Source: Rhizophagus irregularis (Eukaryota > Glomeromycota > Glomeromycetes > Glomerales > Glomeraceae). Taken from it: a DNA stretch of 64,000 nt. Numbering within the stretch: position 1 is the first letter of the stretch; the number at the start of each line of letters is the position of its first letter. The translations under genes were made by a program, and so were the position numbers. The notes under the pieces were generated by a model. That model saw only the letters and a program-made list of their open reading frames with translations. It searched no databases and was not told the DNA's origin. Where the stretch lies: assembly GCF_026210795.1 (NCBI RefSeq), contig NC_089430.1, positions 6,014,001 to 6,078,000 of the forward strand, in the 5' to 3' direction. Shown here piece by piece: positions 12,708 through 21,961 of this stretch.

Positions 12708-12951
12708 TAAGATTGCTTGTCTAAACCTCTTCAAAATCCTATGATTAGTTTCATCAAAATTTTACTATAGATTTATTATAGTTTTGGCAGAGTTTTGGCA
12801 GTTTCAGCATTTATAATAAGTTTCGGCAGTTTCGCCTTTCTCCAAAGTTTTGCCAGTTTTTTAATATAACTTTAATATAGTTTCAGCAGAATTTCGCTTT
12901 TCGGCGAAATGCCATCTTGCCTAAACCCCTAGGTTTCGGCAAGCAACCTTA
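12708..12951. mobile_element. hAT-like MITE, 244 bp, copy 1
   Basis: Starts TAAGATTGCTTGTC and ends GGCAAGCAACCTTA; flanked by the 8-bp duplication GATGTCAG (12700-12707 and 12952-12959). The ends fit the hAT terminal rule YARNG. Two further copies, both 244 bp, are at 19328-19571 and 29075-29318. No coding capacity. Confidence 0.85.
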
Positions 12952-13272
12952 GATGTCAGCTTTGATTCTTTAACTTTGGGTAGGTGAGTTTTGAAGTTTC
13001 ATTTCGAAACTTTATTTTTTTTAAATCTTTATTTTTTTAAAATTTTTTTTCTTTTAATTGTAGATATCGACTTTGATTCCAGGGTATCAGATATGTAAGT
13101 TTCGAAGTTTTACGAAACTTTAATTTTTTTAAAAATTAATTTAACATTTTTTTTTTATTTGTAGATATCGGTTTTGATTCTTTGGCTTTGGATAGGTGGG
13201 TTTCAAAGTTTCATTTTGAAACTTTAATTTTTGAAAAATTTAATTGATTTTTTTTTCTGTTATTTGTAGATA

Positions 13273-14234
13273 CAGTCAACTCCCTCTATAGTCACTCCCG
13301 TTATAGTCACATTCTACTATATAGTCACACCAGTTGAATGTTCAAAACACTTTATTATTAAAATCTATCCTATATAGTCACAATCTATCTATAGTCACTA
13401 TCACACCTATCCTCAAAAATCTTATATTAAAAAGAACCGTTTATAATCACAGTTATATAAAGAATATATTAAATAACTTGGCATCTAATAATCGTACAAA
13501 GATGTATCATAGCTTGTTAGAATCGTCTTACTGAGACGAATCGAATGGTGGTAGTTTTATCCTTTTCCGATCACTGGCTGACGGGTTATTCAACAAAATG
13601 TTAAGCATCGGCATTATAATATTTCTTGATTTACATTTACTGCGCCATTTAACATTTTGCTAGATTTCTCGGTACCTAGTGATTGTAAAAAGACGATTTT
13701 TAGCTCGTTTGAATCGCCTCATCGAGACGAATCGAATGGTGGTAAGCTCATCTCTCTGTGATCAATATTGACGGAGTTATTACTTAAAAACCATTTAATA
13801 TTTTTTTAATTTCGGAAATTGATCTAGTGATTGGATTTCGATGTATCATATACCATTAGATTCGTCGCATCAAGACGAATCGAATGGTAGTAAGATCGTC
13901 TTTCTAGGATCAATATTGACAGAGTTATTACACAAAAACCATTAATATTTTTTTAATTTCGGAAATTAATCTAGTGATTGGATTTCGACGTATTTTATAC
14001 CATTAGAACCGTCTCATCAAGACGAATCGAATGGCGGTAAGATCATCTCTCTACGATTAATATTGGCGAAGTTACGATACAATAAAGTTTTAAGTATAAT
14101 TCTGGCTAAAATTATGTTAATTTTTGGCCGGAATTATGATATACAAATATAAGAAATTTTTTATATAGTCACATCTCTTTATAATCACCAAATATGGACT
14201 GTCCCAAATGTGTGACTATAAAGAGAGTTGACTG
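13273..14234. mobile_element. Pogo/Tigger-like non-autonomous element, copy 1
   Basis: Ends CAGTCAACTCCCTCTATAGT and its complement, flanked by TA on both sides (13271-13272, 14235-14236), as in Tc1/mariner/pogo elements. Inside are four tandem units of about 120 bp, each with a GACGAATCGAATGG.GGTAA motif. A short open frame (13334-13534) is shared with the copy at 18457 but has no recognisable domain and is read as element filler. Inserted in the array of element C. Confidence 0.8.
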
Positions 14235-14430
14235 TATCAGCTTCATTGGATAGGATGAATTTTAAAACTTTAAAAAACATTAATTCTAGGCGTGATAAAC
14301 ATGAAATTTTGGTGAGTTTTTAATAGATCTATTATTTAATGAAAATTTACTTACATTTCTTTTTTTTTTCATTTTTTTAGGTAACTAGTTTTCGGACCTT
14401 TGGATGTGTAAATTTCTTTTGTAGATATAA

Positions 14431-14817
14431 TAGATAAATATTAGATAGGATATTAGATAAGATATTAGATAGGATATTAGATAGAATATTGCAATAATTA
14501 TAATAAATACAATTTATACAAATTTCGGAATAAAATCATAGACCTATCAGTATACAATACATATAATGATCATACAAGTATCATACAGGTATTATTGAAG
14601 TATATAGATACCGATATGAGTATGATATCTATACAATATTTTCATGATATTTATAAACCGATATGTAACTTATATGTAATTTATATGTAACTATCTCTTC
14701 CATTAATCGGTGCCATATCGGGATTACTAATCCGGAGATATCAGAATACGATATATGGATTATCAGGTGATTATCAGGTGACTGATATATTACCGATATT
14801 CCATCATTTGACCAGTG
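14431..14817. repeat. Subterminal region and right end of element C
   Basis: After a GATATTAGATAG microsatellite (14435-14490), words such as GATACCGATATG, ATATCGGG and TATCAGGTGA occur in both orientations up to the end ...CATTTGACCAGTG at 14817, followed by ATT. The complement, CACTGGTCAAATGATGG, matches the ends of elements A and B. No left partner was found in the window. Confidence 0.55.
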
Positions 14818-15180
14818 ATTCGTATAGGATATTTTTGATAAATAGAGATTTTTTTTTGAGATTTCTAAGTGTTCGTATGGGAAGAGTTCATATGGAATAT
14901 TTTGATAAAGATTTTCTAAGAGTTCGTATGGAAAGAGTTTATATAGGATATTTTAATAGAGATTTTTTTTGTGAAATTTTTTAGGGTTCGTATAAGATAT
15001 ATCTTTGATTGATAGAGATTTCTTTTTTGTAAAATTTTTTAGGGTTCGTATAGATAATGTTTTTGATAGAAAATTTTTTTTTTGAGATTTTCTAAGATTT
15101 GTATAGAAAATAGATTTTTTTTTTGAAATTTTCTAAGAATTTGTATGAGATATTTTTAATAGAGAATTTTTTTAGAATTT
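14818..15180. repeat. Degenerate tandem repeat, unit near 75-90 bp
   Basis: Repeats of GAGATTTTTTTTTGAGATTT, CTAAGAGTTCGTATGG and AGGATATTTTGATA. A short open frame inside (14778-14984) is a product of the repeat and is not called as a gene. Probably the interior of element D. Confidence 0.55.
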
Positions 15181-16014
15181 GAACATTAAATAAAAAATAA
15201 TATACTTTTTATTAAATTTATATTAAATAAATTAATATTATTAAACAATTTTAAAAAAATTTAGGTCTCTGAAAGTCAAAATAAAATTTAATACAAATTT
15301 AAAAGGTCACTATATATAAGGTAAAATTATGAGACGAGTAAATTTGAAATTTTCAGTTTCTGGAGATGCGATATTTATCTATTATATCTATTATTAACTA
15401 ATTAAAATTCGGTCTGATCTTTATGCACGTGACCTGATCTTAACATGCATATAAATTACCAAACTCGAGTTTGTTTATTTTTCAAAAAATATACATGCTC
15501 TTTCTTTTCTGTTTTTTCTTACTCACTTTACATTTTACAGATATATTAATTATTGTATTTTTGTCATTAAATTTATTGTACTGGCTATATTTTATTTTAT
15601 AATATTAACTTTATCACTTTTTAATATTACTAATGTAACGTTATATTTCTTTTATTTTATATTACTAATGTTATTCTTTTTTTTTATATTTTACTAACAT
15701 CATCACGTATTTTTCTTTTTTTTTATCAAACTCTTCATAATACTAACTTTGTATTTGTACTTTACTATGATTACTAACTTTTATATTTACACTTTACTAT
15801 TTATTAAATATTACTAACTTTATCAGTTATATTCTAACATCTGTTTTCAAATATTACATCATTTTGTAGTATAAAGTATTTAAAAAAAGATTATGAATGG
15901 TTTTTATTTAAATAAAAACACCATGTATTTTATTGTTTGTAGAGTTTATAATTTTAATAAATATTATAATGTGCTGTAATAAATTTTATTATTAGTTATG
16001 TGATTACTACCATA
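15181..16014. other. AT-rich interior of element D, no gene seen
   Basis: TACTAACTTT-type words recur (15640-15850) but no frame, inverted repeat or known element could be supported. Confidence 0.35.
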
Positions 16015-16439
16015 AATTAACCCATAAATTGACCATAAATTGACCATCGATTGACCATAAATTGACCATTAATTGACCATAAGTTAACCATCGATTGACC
16101 ATAAGTTGACCATCAATTGACCACAAATTGACCATCAATTGACCATAAATTGACCGCCAATCAGTCACCAATCGGTCACCAATCAGTCACCAATCCGTCA
16201 CCAACCGGTCACCAATCTGACACCAATCTGACACCAATCGGTCACCAATTTGATACCAATCGGTATATCAATCCATTATCAATCGGACTACCCAGTTGGT
16301 GTCAGATTTTGGCAGAAATCAGATGCCAATCGGGCAGCCCGATTGGTATCTGATTGAGGCAATCAGTTACCAATCAGGCACAAATCAGATACCCGATTGA
16401 TGACTGATTGATAACTGATTTGACACTTTTTGACCTGTG
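16015..16439. repeat. Subterminal region and right end of element D
   Basis: Starts with a 12-bp tandem (TTGACCATAAA/TTGACCATCAA), passes into CACCAATCGGT words and ACCCGATTG words in opposite orientation, and ends TTTTTGACCTGTG at 16439, followed by TGA. The complement CACAGGTCAAAAAGTG is a CACTA-type end. Left partner not found. Confidence 0.55.
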
Positions 16440-16524
16440 TGAAAAGGAAGCTCTAGTACTTGGTGTCGACTACATAACAGAAGAGGAGGCAAAGAACTGG
16501 ATCAGTCCAAATGCACGTAAATCC
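16440..16524. mobile_element. Short piece of a virus-like fossil left of element E
   Basis: This small unique segment lies between the right end of D and the left end of E. It appears to belong with the fossil sequence that continues at 32514, the two parts being separated by the insertion of E. Broken remnant. Confidence 0.35.
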
Positions 16525-16987
16525 CACTAGTTAAATGAAGAGCTACCGGGTAAATTTCATATACCTGATAGCCCTATTATTTATTTTCGATTTTAATCTG
16601 AATGGGAGCTGATCAGTCCACCTGATTTGTGACCAGTTCTCGGCACAGATCAGGTATAAGTCATGTGACTTTTGGGTCAAGCAGCATTGGGTAAGTGTAA
16701 TATGAATATCGAAAGAATTTTAGCAATCTGATATCTCTCTTAATCCTTACCGAACTGTCTATAATATCAGTTGCATATTTGCTACATCGAAACCTGATTT
16801 CTTATTATTCTTATTATTTATTTATTTTATATACATTATTTATTTATTTATTTATTTATTTAAACGTATATTTTTTATTTCATTATTATACATAAATTAC
16901 ATTTATTTATCCTATTTTATCTATCTACATTATGTTGTTAATGGTTTGGAACATTGTTCCAGTTAGTTCGATTCCAGAAAATAACTA

Positions 16988-17418
16988 CAGTCAAACTTCG
17001 ATATACTGATACTGTCGGGACAGGAAAAAAGTATCGGTACATTGAAACATCGGTACATATATATTATCTGTAAATTATAATGCGGGCCAAAATCTAATTT
17101 TAGCTCGCACTATGCTTAATTCCGAAAAACCAAAAAAATATGATTTTGCCAGACGCTCGAATTATAAGTTTACAATTTTTTTAACTCGAGCCAAACCAGC
17201 CCAAATTAAAACCAGTGTAACCTAAATTATTGGTACATCTTTATTATACGTTACTATAAAGGGACAAAGAAAGAGTATCGTTACATGTTACATCGCGAAA
17301 CTATATATAATATCGGTACAACAAGGTTTTTTTATTAATTATGAAATGGGATAATTGAAATTTATCGGTATAGACCATTTATCGGTATATAGAATATCGG
17401 TACATCGAGGTTTGACTG
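16988..17418. mobile_element. Pogo/Tigger-like MITE, 431 bp
   Basis: Left end CAGTCAAACTTCGATATACT, right end the near-complement (ATCGGTACATCGAGGTTTGACTG), flanked by TA (16986-16987, 17419-17420). ATCGGTACAT words recur inside both ends. Different from the CAGTCAACTC family at 13273 although the first seven bases agree. No coding capacity. Confidence 0.8.
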
Positions 17419-17429
17419 TATTCAATTCT

Positions 17430-18205
17430 TTCGAAATGGTGTCCAGAATCTACAAAAGAAATAAAGTTTCGTTATAGAGAAATAAAGAAAAAAAGAAAAA
17501 CTCAATCTTGAAGCTTTACCTTCGAACTTTCACTTTTTAGGTCCCAGGTTTCCATATAGAAAAGAAAAATAAACTTTAGCAAACGTTTGTTAAAAACAAA
17601 ATAAAAAAAATGACATTTTGAATTGTCACTTTCGAAATGTTTGAAAGGAAACTGGGACCTAAAAAATAAAATAAATAAATGTTAGTATAACATTTGTTAG
17701 AAGAAAGTAAAAAAAATTTGAAGTATTACCTTCGAAATTCTGCGTTCAGAAAGTTGAAAACCTACAAAAAGAGAAAACAAAATGTTGAAACATTAGTCAA
17801 CATTTCGTTTAAATAAATATAAAAAAAAACAATAGTCTTCGAAGTTTTACCTTAATGGCGGTTGGGTTCCTACAAAAAGAATAAAAATGAAACATTAGTA
17901 CGTTTCATTAATAAAATATAAAAAAAATAAATCTTTTTGAAATTTCAACTTTGAAATGGGAACGCTTCGACTTCCTGATCCTAAAAAAAGACACGAAACA
18001 TTAGTACCTTTTCGCTAAAACAAAAATAAAAAACAAAAAAATAAAATGATAAAGAATAACTTCGAAATTCCATCCAATAGAGTTTCAGAGAGCTGAATAC
18101 CTACAAAAGAAAAACTGAAACGTTAGTAACATTTTGCTGAAATAAATCAAAAAGATAAAATAAAATAAAAAATAAAATAAAAAATCAATGTTACCTTCGA
18201 AATAG
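17430..18205 (-). repeat. Mini exon-intron array of element E, left part
   Basis: Read on the minus strand, units of about 90-110 bp have an acceptor (TTCTTTTTGTAG type, seen on plus as CTACAAAAAGA), a block of about 30 nt, and a donor (GTAAAACTTCGAAG type, seen on plus as CTTCGAAGTTTTAC). About eight units. The array continues beyond element A at 30463. Confidence 0.6.
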
Positions 18206-18998
18206 CACTGGTCAAAATTGATGCTATCGGGTACATATCGGGTACCTATATATCAGTGACTAATCAGATACATATCGGACATTTATTACATATCGGGTAC
18301 CCGATATGTAACATATCAAATATGCCTAAAAATCGGATTTCCGATATCTAAACGATTAGTCACCGATATGTAACACTGAATCAATCTTACACATATCGGG
18401 TACCGATATGCAAAATATTTATTTATTGTATTTGTATTATATAATTCAAAGAGGTACAGTCAACTCTCTTTATAGTCACACATTTGGGACAGTCCATATT
18501 TGGTGATTATAAAGAGATATGACTATATAAAAAATTTCTTATATTAGTATATCATAATTCTGGCCAAAAATTAACATAATTTTAGCCAAAATTATACTCA
18601 AAACTTTATTGTATCGTAACTCTGCCAATATTCCAATATTAATTGTAGAGAGATGATCTTACCGCCATTCGATTTGTCTTGATGAGACGGTTCTAATGGT
18701 ATAAAATACGTCGAAATCCAATCACTAGATTAATTTCCAAAATTAAAAAATATTAAATGGTTTTTAAGTAGTAACTCCGTCAATATTGATCACAGAGAGA
18801 TGAGCTTACCACCATTCGATTCGTCTTGATGAGGAGATTCCAACGAGCTATTAATCGTCTTTTTACAATCACTAGGTACTGAGAAATTTAGCAAAATGTT
18901 AAATGGCGCAGTAAACGTAAATCAAGAAATATAATAATGCCGATGTTTAACATTTTGTTGAATAACTCGTCAGCCAGTGATCGGAAAAGGATAAAACT

Positions 18999-19765
18999 TT
19001 TGGCTGTGTCAGAATGTTCTTTTCCATGCTTGGGAGGAGTCGCAGGGTATCTCGGCTGCTTCCAAATTATGTAGCCCATCTACTAATTCTTTCCCTAATA
19101 CTACTTCTCCACAACAACACAACTCTTCTTTGGCGTCAGTTTCTCAGGATTCCTGGATTTCTTGGATATCCTCTTCTATAATTCGGGGTGGATCTTGGAT
19201 CTCGCACTTGGATTTTCTGCGCCGCTTAACAGTTCAACCTCTTAGGATTTCTTTCTGGTAACGGACTGGATTTTTGGATGTTGGATAGTTGACTCACACT
19301 GGCCTTCGGGTAAAGTTGGGGTATGCGTAAGGTTGCTTGCCGAAACCTAGGGGTTTAGGCAAGATGGCGTTTTGCCGAAAAGCGAAATTCTGCTGAAACT
19401 ATATTAAAGTTATATTAAAAAACTGGCGAAACTTTGGAGAAAGGCGAAACTGCCAAAACTTATTATAAATGCCGAAACTGCCGAAACTCTGCCAAAACTA
19501 TAATAAATCTATAGTAAAATTTTGACGAAACTAATCGTAGGATTTTGAGGAGGTTTAGACAAGCAACCTTAGGTATGCGATTCTGTAATAGTTCAGTTTT
19601 TCTTTGCTTTAAATTTTTTTAGTTTAGATTTCTTTACTTGTATGAGTCGTGAAGCTACTCTTTTTATTTTTTATTAGTTTATTTTCTTATTTTTGTAATA
19701 TTGTTCGATTACTTTTCGAAGTCTAAAGTATAAATAAAAGATAAAGTCATAAGACTGTTTGCACA
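18999..19765. mobile_element. LINE-like or SINE-like insertion with 16-bp target duplication
   Basis: The uninterrupted copy at 13273 shows the empty site. Here GGAAAAGGATAAAACT is present on both sides (18983-18998 and 19766-19781). Long duplications of this size are typical of target-primed retrotransposition. The insert is less AT-rich than its surroundings in its first 330 bp and ends in an A-rich tail region (AGTATAAATAAAAGATAAAG) shortly before its end. It carries a MITE (19328-19571), leaving about 515 bp of its own. No reverse transcriptase is left, so it is probably a 5'-truncated copy. Confidence 0.6.
19328..19571. mobile_element. hAT-like MITE, 244 bp, copy 2
   Basis: TAAGGTTGCTTGCCG at the start, CAAGCAACCTTA at the end, with the 8-bp duplication GGTATGCG (19320-19327, 19572-19579). 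Inverted relative to copy 1. Lies within the retroposon insertion at 18999. Confidence 0.85.
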
Positions 19766-20340
19766 GGAAAAGGATAAAACTACCACCATTCGATTCGTCT
19801 CAGTGAGACGATTCTAACAAGCTATGATACATCTTTGTACGATTATTAGATGCCAAGTTATTTAATATATTTTTTATATAACTGTAATTATAAACAGTTC
19901 TTTTTAATATAAGATTTTTGAGGATAGGTGTGATAGTGACTATAGATAGATTGTGACTATATAGGATAGTTTTTAATAATAAAGTGTTTTGAACATTCAA
20001 CTGGTGTGACTATATAGTAGAATGTGACTATAACGGGAGTGACTATAGAGGGAGTTGACTGTATATTAAAATTATTACTAAAAAAAGTATTTTAATATTA
20101 AAGATAATCGTTTATTCATATAAAACCCCTTATTTTCAATTTTTTTTTATTTTTTCTGATATCACGAATAACTGACGAAAATATTAAAAATATACATATT
20201 TTATTTTAAAATTAATTGGATTGAATGTTCAAATTAATCTTACATACAACTTTATTTTAATCAATTCGTATAAATGCCAATTGATAAGAATAACCTAATA
20301 AAAGTATTTAATCATAATATTTAATTATTTTTATGTTTTT

Positions 20341-21482
20341 TTACCCCCCTTTTTTTGCTTTTTTTGTTTTTTTTATTTTTATTTTTTTATTTTCATATTC
20401 ATCGTTATGATATTCGTCACTTTCTTCATCTTGATCAGTATTATAATCATATGTTGGAATTTCATTTGTTGAATGATTAAATCTTTTAAGAGCCTCGTCA
20501 GTCAGACACCAATTTGGTGTATCCACTGGAGGCATACTTGTTGTTGTTTTACATCTTTGAACTCTTTTAATTTTTAGAATTCGAGGTTTTTTCCTCAGTT
20601 TTTCAACGGTCAGATCAATCCGATCATGTAATAAACGCTGAAGCTTTAATAAATAATTACTATTGATAAATAAAATAAAAAAAATAATCATAAATATATA
20701 GTACATACTGCAGAAGAACGCCACCATGTTTTATATATATGAATTGACATTGTCTTTTCTTTAACAGCAGATTCTTCACCAATTATATCATTTTCTTCAT
20801 CAGAATCAGTTTCCTCCCACTCCTCTGAATGATAACCAGATTCCTTAAGAATTCGTACAAGCTCCTTCTCCGGGTATCTACGAATGTATTTATCATTATT
20901 TTCTATTAAATAGTTTGCCGCTTGAGCTCTTCTTTTTTTTTCTATAATAATAAATAATTATAAAATTAAATAAAATTAACTAAATTCCCACTTCATATTA
21001 ATAAAATGGTTACTAACGTCCATAGTTCTTGAATTCTTCTTTAATCTCCTCCTATCCATTTTCACTTTGTCGTCTCCTTGCTTCTTTATATTGCTTACAT
21101 GATGGCGTGAACGCCAACGTCCATGTAACATCTTTAAGATGTCACTATTCGAAACATTATACTTTTTGTTGACTAACTTATAAAGCGGTGGAAGTAATTT
21201 TGTAATTATATTTTCTTTTTGTTCAAGCCACGTACGATCACTATCGATCTCATATATATCCTTAAATTCAGAATCTATCCAGATAAAGACTTCTTTCTAT
21301 AAATAATAAATAAACGTAAATATTTGGGAAAATTCAATGACAGATAATAAAAAAATACTTACTTTAATTGTTCGATACATATTTTGATTCAAATGAATAG
21401 CATTGTCTGACAAGGACGAAGATGAATAGGTAGAAGATGATGAGGAAGATGAGGAGGTAGATTCTTGATCACTATCCATCAT
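20341..21482 (-). CDS. Companion gene of element A (unknown, TNPA-like by position)
   Basis: Exons on minus: 21482-21363 (starts ATG, Ser-rich acidic N-terminus), 21296-21018, 20941-20709 and 20643-20341 (Lys-rich tail, stop TAA). Donors GTAAGT, GTTAGT and GTATGT; acceptors ATAG, ATAG and AAAG. Exon 2 begins KEVFIWIDSEFKDIYE; exon 3 holds RRYPEKELVRILKESGYHSE and IHIYKTWWRSS; exon 4 holds LQRLLHDRIDLTVEKLRKK. In exon 2 the frame seems to change near 21105, where another frame reads CKQYKEARRRQSENG and meets a TAG, so the gene may be slightly decayed. It shares the exon 3-4 motifs with the gene at 8424-10989, also head-to-head with a Tnp2 transposase, so it is an element gene. DNA binding is inferred from the basic tail and CACTA precedent only. 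Confidence 0.6.
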
Positions 21483-21961
21483 TGCCTACTTTGATTGCTT
21501 TGATTAAGAAGAGGAATTTGTGAAAAAAGATTTGTGAGCAAATTTATAGATTTCGAAGTTGTTGAGATTTGACTACGCGAATGAGTAATGCGAGATACAC
21601 GAATGAGTGACGTGAGATATGCGAACTTGATTTTGAAGAACTGCATGCGAATTTGATCTAAAAGAATAATTAAACGTTTATTTTATCTTACCAAAAACGC
21701 GAAACTGATTTTGAAATAGGAATTAAACGCGAAACTAATCTTAATCTTAAGGAAAAATTGAACGTGTATCTGATCCTAAAAGAAAGGTTGAACACGAAAT
21801 TGAAGAATTGAACGCGAACTTGTTCTTGATCCTAAAAAAGTGATTGAAGAACCTGATTTTGGAAAAATTGAATTGATAATTTTTTTGAAAATTTTTTAAT
21901 AAGCGTACTTCATTTAAGTAATTGTAACCTTAACTTTCTTAGCTATTTCATAAAATACAAA
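21483..21961. promoter_or_regulatory. Shared upstream region of the divergent gene pair of element A
   Basis: The 479-bp gap between two head-to-head genes must hold both promoters. It contains repeated words CGCGAATGAGT / GCGAGATA / GCGAACTTGA / GAACGCGAAACTGAT (21570-21840), denser in CG than the neighbourhood. They could be binding sites for an element protein. No TATA box can be picked with confidence. Confidence 0.4.

Larger units (their letters stand above)
12040..14430 (+). repeat. Tandem mini exon-intron array of element C, plus strand
   Basis: About ten units of roughly 105-115 bp. Each has a 30-40 nt block (ATGTCGGCTTTGATTCTT...GGATAG type), a donor such as GTGAGTTTTG or GTGGGTTTC, a GAAGTTTCATTTCGAAAC hairpin, and a long pyrimidine tract ending TTCTTTTATTTGTAG. 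Acceptors are seen near 12150, 12265, 12377, 12486, 12589, 12700, 13063, 13165 and 13270. The array is interrupted by a 244-bp MITE (12708-12951) and a pogo-like element (13273-14234), then resumes to about 14430. No frame stays open across the blocks, so a coding role is unlikely. It belongs to the element whose right end is at 14817. Confidence 0.65.
18457..20061. mobile_element. Pogo/Tigger-like element, copy 2, inverted and interrupted
   Basis: Ends CAGTCAACTCTCTTTATAGT and its complement, TA on both sides. Inverted relative to the copy at 13273 and closely similar, but with three instead of four of the 120-bp motif units. A 767-bp insertion (18999-19765) splits it. The short minus-strand frame 19800-20000 is the same filler as 13334-13534. 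Confidence 0.8.

Noticed and set aside
13334-13534. 66-codon frame repeated at 19800-20000 on the other strand
   Set aside because: It is conserved only because both are copies of one pogo-like element; no domain, and it overlaps the inverted end.
16960-16990. CAGTTAGTTCGATTCCAGAA as left end of element E
   Set aside because: The end at 16525 matches better and alone has the TCC duplication.
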